From Oscillospiraceae bacterium (GTDB lineage: Bacteria; Bacillota; Clostridia; Oscillospirales; Ruminococcaceae): a stretch of DNA of 8,482 nucleotides. The translations under genes were made by a program, and so were the position numbers. Below are positions 1 through 5,716 of this stretch, one piece after another. The stretch lies in NCBI GenBank assembly GCA_022792755.1, contig JAAWBP010000054.1, forward strand, positions 1 to 8,482, in the 5' to 3' direction. Below the pieces are notes generated by a model that saw only the letters and a program-made list of their open reading frames with translations, ran no database searches and was not told the origin of the DNA. The stretch's first letter is position 1. The number at the start of each line of letters is the position of its first letter.

Positions 1-519
1 ATTTTCAAACCAGAGGTCGCTGGGGACGACATAGGTGTTGGAAAGCTGTTCCCTCGCACAGTTCAGCGACACGATGTTGTTTTTCCTCAGATATTCAAAG
101 TTGACGACAACCTTTACGCCAAAGCGGTCGATCAGGTATTCGAACTTCTCCGCCATAAATCCGGCTACGACCGTGATCTTCTCGATTCCCGCCTCATGCA
201 GCTGGCGGATCAGCCGCTCGATCAAAACCTCGCCCTTTACATTGAGCAGCGCCTTAGGCAGGTTCCGGTCCAGCGGGATCATCCGCAGGCCGAGCCCCGC
301 CGCGAGGATGACCGCGTTTTCGGGCCTGCATCCGTCTAGAAATTCCCTGCCTTTTTCCGTCAAGCTGTAGCGCCGGTCGATCAAGCCTATCTCCCAAAGG
401 GTGTGGATTTCCCGATTGACCTTGCCCAGCGACAGCTTCAGGCGTTCGCAGAGCTCCCTCTGGTTTTCGATCCCGTACCGGATCATCGTCTTGAAGACGT
501 CCGCTGTAAATTTGTTCAT
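1..519 (-). CDS. Winged-helix + LicC-like nucleotidyltransferase (partial, C-terminus off the left edge)
   Basis: 173 codons are visible, reading leftward and open at the window edge. Residues 1 to about 62 look like a winged helix-turn-helix (begins MNKFTADVFKTMIRYG; RELCERLKLSLGKVNREI as the helix-turn-helix; RRYSLTEKGREFL as the wing). From about residue 68 a nucleotidyltransferase fold begins: AVILAAGLGLRMIP is the NTP-binding loop, NLPKALLNVKGEVLIERLI holds the conserved Lys, and NNIVSLNCAREQL and NTYVVPSDLWF follow. These match the pneumococcal CTP:phosphocholine cytidylyltransferase LicC in order and spacing. Such domains make CDP-choline or a related CDP-alcohol for decorating envelope polymers; the substrate here is unknown. 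In related proteins, as I recall, a LicA-like choline kinase domain follows, which would lie outside the window. Start chosen at 519 because GAGGCG lies just upstream; an in-frame ATG at 537 has no ribosome site. It is separated from the upstream sulfatase-like gene by 71 nt containing a hairpin. Confidence 0.85.
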   Translation of the reverse strand, partial: MNKFTADVFKTMIRYGIENQRELCERLKLSLGKVNREIHTLWEIGLIDRRYSLTEKGREFLDGCRPENAVILAAGLGLRMIPLDRNLPKALLNVKGEVLIERLIRQLHEAGIEKITVVAGFMAEKFEYLIDRFGVKVVVNFEYLRKNNIVSLNCAREQLSNTYVVPSDLWFEN

Positions 520-559
520 TAAATCGCCTCGATTCATTTTAGTGAACATCTGGTTCAAA

Positions 560-589
560 TTTTTCCTGCCCGTTTCAGGGCAGGAAAAA
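560..589 (-). other. 12-bp perfect stem-loop between the sulfatase-like and licC-like genes
   Basis: TTTTTCCTGCCC (560-571) pairs perfectly with GGGCAGGAAAAA (578-589) around a 6-nt loop. It begins 1 nt after the stop codon of the sulfatase-like gene. On the minus strand the 3' arm is followed by A5 then TTTG rather than a run of T, and on the plus strand it is followed by ATCAG. It is therefore not a canonical intrinsic terminator on either strand. It may act as an RNA stabiliser or processing site, or as a partial terminator that lowers expression of the distal gene. Confidence 0.7.
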
Positions 590-590
590 A

Positions 591-2687
591 TCAGTGAAAC
601 GTCACATCCGAAAATACGAAGGCAACGGACAGGCCAAACTGGAGCGTCTCTGTTTCGGAGACCTTCTCCTGCCGCACACAATCCGGAAATTCAAAGTCGA
701 TCTTCATCTCTTTCGAGATGTACTCCTTCGGTATTTCGATCTCGACCGATTGGTCGCCCGCTTGCATTGTCTGACGGAAGATTTCCGTCCCGTCAATCCG
801 CGCGATGAGCTCCTGGCTTTCCCCCGCCACACTGCCGACCGACAGGGTGAGCCCCAGCGTTTCGGGAACCGAATCGAGCTTTACACCGATCGAGGCATTT
901 CGGGAACGGGTTTCTCCCGTCTCATAGGTAAAGCCCTTCGCGTCGATCTTCTTGAGGTTTCCAAACGAAACCGTCTCGCCCAGCTTCACCGGCTCGATAT
1001 CGATCTGCGGGTAGTTGTACTCGTCCTCTTCGATCTGGTAGCTGCTCTCCTCCATCGCGTGGCCTCTCACTGCGATCTTGGTGCGGATGTTACTTTCCTG
1101 CGCATAGCCGTCATTGGAGTAGTAACTGTAGACGTAACGAACCCTATCGTCATCCTCCCGGATCTGGAACAGGTCGGCGTCCATTCCCTTGCCCTCCGCA
1201 GTCTGTTTGATGAAAGGAATGTAGTCCGCCTCGAGGGAAATCGGCGCCTGGGAGGTTTTGAATTCACCCGTATAATGCGCGGGCTTGATCATGAGCGCCG
1301 TATTAAACCGGGTGCTGTCGCCATGATCCGCCGTAAAGATAATGGTGGACTGGTCGTAGACACCGCTCGCCTTCAACTGCTCGAGCATCCCGATAAATAT
1401 TTTCAGTGGGACATAAGCTTTTTCAAGGGCCTTTTCATAATTCGAAACATCCTTGCCCTCATAAGAGACCTGGTTGAAGTTACGATCCATATTAAAGGGG
1501 GCGTGAACCCCGTTCAGATGGTAAAGGATGTACTGCTTTTTATCCCGGTCGGCCGTAAAGCCCCTTCCCAGCAGATCCTGATAAAACACAAGATCGTCAA
1601 AGACGTACGCCGGGAAGCTCATATTTTTCTGGAGGGCGCTGAAATCCTCGGTATACACGACAAAATCGGGCTTCAAAAAATGCGGCGCGTATTTAAACAG
1701 TGTAAACCGGAACAATTTTTTCGTGATTTTAAACCTTGTATCGGCATCGATCTGCATATCCCGGAACTTTAAATTGTCCACCTTGCCGATATCGGAAGAG
1801 TGGCAGAAGCCGTTTTCGGTATAATAATTCACCTCATAGCCCTGTTCGTGCATGAAGTCAAAGAAATCCGAATTCTGGAAGCACTGCCGCATCCCCGCCG
1901 AATACGCCTTGTCGATCGGGAAGAGGTTGCCGGTCAGGATATCGGACATCGAAAGATAGGTGTAGTTCGAAACGCCGGAGGTGTTCTCGTAAAAAGTAAA
2001 GTCCTTCAAATCCTCTTTGAACTCCGGGCTGTCCTCCAAAATCCTGCGCAGGTAAGTCCCCTCAAAGGTGTCTGCGACAAAGGTGATGATATTCTCCTCC
2101 TGCGAAACCGAGAACATCTCATCTGTAGACAGGTAGCTGTCGTTGACGATCCTGCTCTGGGCATCGATAAAAGAGAAGGTCATGGTGACGACCGTGATCC
2201 CCGAAACGATGATCGTGCCGAACTTCACCAGGTTTTCGAAGATCTTCTCCTTCAGGAAAAGAACCACCAGCGGCAGGATAAAGATGCCAATCCAGATCAG
2301 AAGGTTGACGATCCCCCACCCGGTCATCGACTCCCAGTCGATATCCGACCCGGTCAGGATGCCATACCCGCCGACCATGAAGTTGCCCTGCACATAAAAT
2401 GCGGCCATACCGGAAAAAACAAGGGAGATCAAAATCTTTCTGGCCCTGCCCGGCGTGAAAAAGAGGACGGCGAAGATGAGCAGAAACGCCCCGAAAAACG
2501 CAAGCAGGAGCGGGCCAATCAAGTCGTTTTGTGAAAACCACAGTTCCCTTGCGTTCCCGAAATAGGTGTCTAAGGGCGCAAACGCAAACAGCAGGAACGA
2601 AAAGCCAAACGCCGCCAGAAGGCCCAGCAGGATGGCGTTTTTATCCCGTTTTATCCGGTCGATATACCTCATTTTTTCGCTCATCAT
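591..2687 (-). CDS. LtaS-like membrane sulfatase/phosphotransferase (alkaline phosphatase superfamily)
   Basis: A 698-aa protein with about five N-terminal membrane segments (roughly residues 18-38, 55-77, 84-105, 124-145 and 155-174), then a large extracellular catalytic domain. This is the layout of lipoteichoic acid synthase LtaS and phosphoethanolamine transferases. Alkaline-phosphatase-superfamily motifs appear in order: a metal Asp in VADTFE (D206), a likely Thr nucleophile in SNYTYLSMSDI (T243), NGVHAPF (H395), FTADHGD (D454, H455) and a probable metal His in KPAHY (H471). There is no C/S-x-P-x-R sulfatase signature, so transfer of a phospho-alcohol or phosphodiester cleavage is more likely than sulfate ester hydrolysis. 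Residues from about 565 to the end form a separate, probably beta-rich domain. The start is 7 nt after the stop of the YidC fusion gene, with TTTAGG directly before ATGATG; the second ATG (2684) is equally possible. Family call is firm, substrate unknown. Confidence 0.85.
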   Translation of the reverse strand: MMSEKMRYIDRIKRDKNAILLGLLAAFGFSFLLFAFAPLDTYFGNARELWFSQNDLIGPLLLAFFGAFLLIFAVLFFTPGRARKILISLVFSGMAAFYVQGNFMVGGYGILTGSDIDWESMTGWGIVNLLIWIGIFILPLVVLFLKEKIFENLVKFGTIIVSGITVVTMTFSFIDAQSRIVNDSYLSTDEMFSVSQEENIITFVADTFEGTYLRRILEDSPEFKEDLKDFTFYENTSGVSNYTYLSMSDILTGNLFPIDKAYSAGMRQCFQNSDFFDFMHEQGYEVNYYTENGFCHSSDIGKVDNLKFRDMQIDADTRFKITKKLFRFTLFKYAPHFLKPDFVVYTEDFSALQKNMSFPAYVFDDLVFYQDLLGRGFTADRDKKQYILYHLNGVHAPFNMDRNFNQVSYEGKDVSNYEKALEKAYVPLKIFIGMLEQLKASGVYDQSTIIFTADHGDSTRFNTALMIKPAHYTGEFKTSQAPISLEADYIPFIKQTAEGKGMDADLFQIREDDDRVRYVYSYYSNDGYAQESNIRTKIAVRGHAMEESSYQIEEDEYNYPQIDIEPVKLGETVSFGNLKKIDAKGFTYETGETRSRNASIGVKLDSVPETLGLTLSVGSVAGESQELIARIDGTEIFRQTMQAGDQSVEIEIPKEYISKEMKIDFEFPDCVRQEKVSETETLQFGLSVAFVFSDVTFH

Positions 2688-2694
2688 CCTAAAC

Positions 2695-4803
2695 TCACTT
2701 TACACTCCTTTTCTTTTTGGCGTTCTGCGCGAGCCGGGCCAAAATATATTTGGCCCCGAACTCCCCGCTGTGACCGATGTTGAAGAAGAAGTTTTCCTTC
2801 ATGTCCCGGATTTTTTCAGCGTACTCCTCCCGCTTTTCGAACAGTTCCTCGATCGCCCCGTCGATTTCGGAGACTTCCTCTTTGTCGATCGACTTCGCGA
2901 TTTTGTTCCGCGCTTCGATCTCGAACGGCACGACGTCAATCTTCTCCCAGTCGGGGTTGATCGCCTTGATCTTGGTGTTGACGAACAAAGCGGGCTTATC
3001 GGTGGCAAAGGTGAATTCGTAGCCGATCGAAGACCAGTCGGTGATGACGAGGTCGGCCGTATAAACCGTCACGTTGGAGGAAAAATCCGTCTCAATCGCA
3101 AAATCCTCGCTGAAGCGGTCTTTATACTTTTCGAGGATCATCTCCATATTGATCGGGAACCGCCTGATGTACTGGGGATGCGGCCTCACGATGACGCGGT
3201 AATCCTCACGGCCCAGCAGGTTTTCGAGCATGGGATCCAGACAGCTGTCGAGGATGTTGTCCTCCTGCCAGGACGGCGCGATCAGGATCGTCTTTTTCTC
3301 ATTTTCCGCCTTAGGCAGCGCCTGATATTCCCGGATCATGTTGTCGATCAAGCCGTAGCCGCACTCGAGGATGTTCTTCCGCGGCGTATGCCGCAGCTTC
3401 TCCATCGCCCTGATTTCCGCAACCTGGCTTTTGTTGACCGCAAAGATGGTCGTGAAGTGGTCCAGCGCACCGGGGCGGTAGGTGAGGTTGAGGCTGGTGA
3501 CGCCGTGGTCGGTGTAGATATACTCGACGTCCTTGCGGACGCGGGATTTTTTGATGTAATACTTTTCGAGGTCAGGAACCGTCATCACGACGATATCCGC
3601 CTCGACCTTCATCATCAAAGGGATGATCTTCTTCTCGTTGACATAGTACGGCACGAGCTGGGGATTGTCGAAGGTAAAGACAACGTCGTTCGGGTCGTTC
3701 GTGACGTAGTGAACCACAACGTCCGAGTTGTTTATAATCGCTTCGATGATGTTTTTGAAGTACTTGTAAAAACCGCTCTGCTCAGAGAAGAACATGATCT
3801 TCATGTTCTCCTGGGTTTCGTCCTTGCAGAAACGCTTGTAATCCCTGCTGCTCCGCTTTTTGTAGAGCTTTTCTTTTTCCTTCTTCTCCAGAAGGATCTT
3901 CTTCATCGTCTCAAGATACTTGTAGTCGATAAACTTTTTTGGGTTGTAGATGAGGTTGACGAGATATAGGAAGGGGATGGCGAACAGGTTTCCCGCGATC
4001 CAGTAAATCCCGACGCCCGCCGGGACGACAAAGGCAAAGAAGGTGGAGAAGCAGATCATGAAGATGGTCATTCCCCACTGGCTGAGCTTATTCTGCTCGG
4101 CCTGCAAAACGTTGACCCGATTCTGAAAATAGCACAGGAGCCAGGCCGATACGCCAGCGAGAACCGGAACCAGGAGCAGGAGATTCCAGGCGAAGGAAGG
4201 GATAGACGACAGGCTGATCCCGAAGAAATCGAGCTGCATCCGGGAGATGCTGTCGATGGCGGAGGAAACCTCTGCGGAAGAAAACTGGCCGGAGGCCTGC
4301 ATAAACGCCTCCCGGTTTGCGGGGTCTGCCAAAAGCTCGACGATCCTGAGCTCCGGCGAATAGCCGAGATCCCCAAAGGAGGCCGCAATCCTCGTAAACT
4401 CCGCAATGATGTCCTGGGAGAGGAGCAGCACATACTTCAACGGCTTATAGATCACATCGATCAGCCCGAAAATGATCGGAATCTGGATCAGCAGTGGGAT
4501 CACCCCTGCAAAGGGCTTGTACTTTTCACGCTTGTAGAGCGCGACCTGCTCGTCGAGGTAGGCGTCCTTGTCGTCGGTGTACTTGCACTTAAGCGCGTCG
4601 AGCTCCGGCTTCATCTTCACCATCTTGATCGAGTTTTTCTGAACCAGAAGGGAGACCGGCAAGAGGATAAACTTCGTAAAAAGGGTGAAAAGAACAATCG
4701 CGAAGCCATAATTTTGAATTAACAGATAGCACAGCCGCAAAAGGTACCCGAAAGGTATCGCGATCCAGCTCACGACAACATCAAAAAAATCCAAAGACAA
4801 CAT
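2695..4803 (-). CDS. YidC/Oxa1 insertase fused to TagB/TagF-like CDP-glycerol glycerophosphotransferase
   Basis: One uninterrupted 702-codon frame with two recognisable halves. Residues 1 to about 295 are a YidC/Oxa1 insertase: a membrane segment around 33-54; a charged hairpin (VQKNSIKMVKMKPELDALK, then EQVALYKREKYKPF); GVIPLLIQIPIIFGLIDVIY at 100-119; and further membrane segments near 206-227 and 243-285 with PAGVGIYWIAGN. The hydrophilic-groove Arg of YidC proteins is replaced by K44 (TLFTKFILLPV), and no lipobox is seen. Residues about 296-330 form a lysine-rich linker. Residues about 334-690 resemble TagB/TagF-type transferases, which add polyol phosphate from CDP-polyols to wall polymers: TDHG (H433), IAPSWQED (508-515), VRPHPQ (PHP 541-543) and ITDWSSIGYEF (587-597). 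The acceptor and donor are unknown. The start ATG lies 4 nt after the lepB stop; AAAGG directly abuts it, so TTG at codon 4 (7 nt after AAAGGA) is an alternative start. This is not the housekeeping YidC locus (no rnpA, rpmH or jag beside it). Confidence 0.88.
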   Translation of the reverse strand: MLSLDFFDVVVSWIAIPFGYLLRLCYLLIQNYGFAIVLFTLFTKFILLPVSLLVQKNSIKMVKMKPELDALKCKYTDDKDAYLDEQVALYKREKYKPFAGVIPLLIQIPIIFGLIDVIYKPLKYVLLLSQDIIAEFTRIAASFGDLGYSPELRIVELLADPANREAFMQASGQFSSAEVSSAIDSISRMQLDFFGISLSSIPSFAWNLLLLVPVLAGVSAWLLCYFQNRVNVLQAEQNKLSQWGMTIFMICFSTFFAFVVPAGVGIYWIAGNLFAIPFLYLVNLIYNPKKFIDYKYLETMKKILLEKKEKEKLYKKRSSRDYKRFCKDETQENMKIMFFSEQSGFYKYFKNIIEAIINNSDVVVHYVTNDPNDVVFTFDNPQLVPYYVNEKKIIPLMMKVEADIVVMTVPDLEKYYIKKSRVRKDVEYIYTDHGVTSLNLTYRPGALDHFTTIFAVNKSQVAEIRAMEKLRHTPRKNILECGYGLIDNMIREYQALPKAENEKKTILIAPSWQEDNILDSCLDPMLENLLGREDYRVIVRPHPQYIRRFPINMEMILEKYKDRFSEDFAIETDFSSNVTVYTADLVITDWSSIGYEFTFATDKPALFVNTKIKAINPDWEKIDVVPFEIEARNKIAKSIDKEEVSEIDGAIEELFEKREEYAEKIRDMKENFFFNIGHSGEFGAKYILARLAQNAKKKRSVK

Positions 4804-4807
4804 CCTT

Positions 4808-5305
4808 TCACATGATGACTTTCGACTCGATTTCATCCAGCCTGACGAAACGGTCTTCCCAGTGTCTGGAATCACTCGACCCAGGGAGATTGACCCCCAG
4901 AACGAAATACGAATTCTCCGGGACAATACAATACGGTAAATCGGCCAGGGAATCATCCCTGAGTACCTCCTTACCGCTGCAATACAAAATATGATCCTTG
5001 ATCTCGACGCCGTCTCCCGGCAAGCCGACCACCTGTTTGATGAGCTCCCCCTCAAAGACGCTTTTTTTCTTAAAAATCACCACATCGCCGCGCGCGATGC
5101 CGAAAAGCGCAGGGGCAGGGCGAAGGCCGATCACAACGGCGTTTTCCATCACCAGAGGTTCCATCGACTTCCCCCGCACCAGCGACACCTGAAAGACAAA
5201 CGAATTTAAGACGAGGGCGGTCGCAGCGGCCAAAATCCCGATTTTCAGAAAGGCCGGCAGCCCTTTAATCCTTTGAAAGCATCTTCGAAGCATCGTCGTT
5301 TTCAT
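4808..5305 (-). CDS. lepB: Type I signal peptidase (compact S26A family)
   Basis: A 165-aa membrane-anchored serine protease that removes signal peptides outside the membrane. A single N-terminal membrane segment spans about residues 20-40 (IGILAAATALVLNSFVFQV). Family boxes are visible in order: RGKSMEPL with catalytic Ser47 (box B); RGDVVIFKK at 72-80 (box C); LIKQVVGLPGD with catalytic Lys90 (box D); and GSSDSRHWE at 142-150 (box E). The length is at the short end, typical of single-TM Gram-positive enzymes. The start overlaps the end of the upstream small gene by 41 nt (or by 29 nt if ATG 5293 is used). Neither ATG has a clear ribosome site, so translation is probably coupled to the gene before it. 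Its embedding in this operon suggests dedicated substrates, such as the signal-peptide protein encoded just upstream; that is inference. Confidence 0.93.
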   Translation of the reverse strand: MKTTMLRRCFQRIKGLPAFLKIGILAAATALVLNSFVFQVSLVRGKSMEPLVMENAVVIGLRPAPALFGIARGDVVIFKKKSVFEGELIKQVVGLPGDGVEIKDHILYCSGKEVLRDDSLADLPYCIVPENSYFVLGVNLPGSSDSRHWEDRFVRLDEIESKVIM

Positions 5306-5546
5306 CGGTGGAAACCGGAGTTACAACGGTTTCTTCAAGGTTTTCCTTGGCTTTTTTCTTGTTCCTGAAATACCGCCGGATCCGTTTGAAGTAAAAGCCG
5401 AACACCGTGCCCACAGCGATTACAATACCGGCCACAACCTGTATTACAAAGGTCATTGACGAAGGGTCGAGATAAGCAAGCGACACAGACATCGTCAATA
5501 AAACCGTCATCGTGAAATAAAACCCGAAAATCAGCGCCTTTTTCAT
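5265..5546 (-). CDS. Small signal-peptide/membrane protein with YLDPSS motif
   Basis: A 93-aa protein, first gene of the operon. Residues 1-24 (MKKALIFGFYFTMTVLLTMS, then VSLA) are a hydrophobic signal-peptide-like segment with a good type I cleavage site SLA|YLDP. A second membrane segment covers about 32-53 (TFVIQVVAGIVIAVGTVFGF), followed by a very basic stretch (YFKRIRRYFRNKKKAK) and an acidic tail. The YLDP-S-x(n)-Q-hydrophobic-FKRIRRYF pattern resembles small proteins (typically YLDPGTGS...Q...) that I recall next to LtaS-like sulfatases and polysaccharide genes; this is pattern recognition, not a search. The function is unknown. The start at 5546 is chosen because GAGGAG (5559-5554) lies 7 nt upstream; an in-frame ATG at 5585 overlaps the start region of the transcript and has no ribosome site. 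Confidence 0.85.
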   Translation of the reverse strand: MKKALIFGFYFTMTVLLTMSVSLAYLDPSSMTFVIQVVAGIVIAVGTVFGFYFKRIRRYFRNKKKAKENLEETVVTPVSTDENDDASKMLSKD

Positions 5547-5553
5547 TTTATAT

Positions 5554-5559
5554 CTCCTC
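5554..5559 (-). promoter_or_regulatory. Ribosome binding site of the YLDPSS small protein
   Basis: GAGGAG on the minus strand, 7 nt before the ATG at 5546. It decides between this start and the upstream in-frame ATG at 5585. Confidence 0.8.
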
Positions 5560-5596
5560 GATTGATCAACTTTATTACAACCCATATATCAGGATA

Positions 5597-5625
5597 AGGA
5601 TACCACCGAATCGGAAAAATGTCAA
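5597..5625 (-). promoter_or_regulatory. Sigma-A-type promoter for the minus-strand envelope operon
   Basis: On the minus strand TTGACA (5625-5620) is followed by exactly 17 nt and then TATCCT (5602-5597). The predicted transcription start is near 5590, giving an untranslated leader of about 45 nt before the ATG at 5546. The -35 is a perfect consensus match; the -10 matches at four of six positions. No other promoter of similar quality was noticed further down the operon. Confidence 0.7.
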
Positions 5626-5649
5626 TCTCTCCGGCCTCGCAGCGCCTAT

Positions 5650-5678
5650 TTGACAAAACTTCCCGCAGGATATAAAAT
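5650..5678 (+). promoter_or_regulatory. Sigma-A-type promoter for the MttB-family gene
   Basis: TTGACA (5650-5655), a 17-nt spacer, then TAAAAT (5673-5678). This is a near-consensus promoter with predicted start near 5685. It is arranged back to back with the minus-strand promoter: the two -35 boxes are 24 bp apart, so one bound regulator could affect both. Confidence 0.75.
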
Positions 5679-5702
5679 TTTAAGGAAATACATTTTTTGA
5701 AT

Positions 5703-5708
5703 GAGGAG
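5703..5708 (+). promoter_or_regulatory. Ribosome binding site of the MttB-family gene
   Basis: GAGGAG 8 nt before the ATG at 5717; it fixes the start codon. Confidence 0.8.
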
Positions 5709-5716
5709 CGTTACCC

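Noticed and set aside
594..2534. Long plus-strand open frames (594-1772, 1800-2534) opposite the sulfatase-like gene
   Set aside because: They lie antisense to a gene with clear family motifs, read as Arg/Asp/Val-rich sequence with no recognisable domain, and lack ribosome sites.
2566..3969. 467-codon plus-strand frame opposite the YidC fusion
   Set aside because: Antisense shadow with low-complexity Val/Asp/Arg composition; the minus strand carries YidC and TagB/TagF motifs throughout.
4804..5055. N-terminal extension of the YidC fusion up to 5055
   Set aside because: The extra 84 codons lie inside lepB in another frame, are Ser/Arg-rich and lack a ribosome site; the ATG at 4803 begins YidC-like sequence and abuts the lepB stop.
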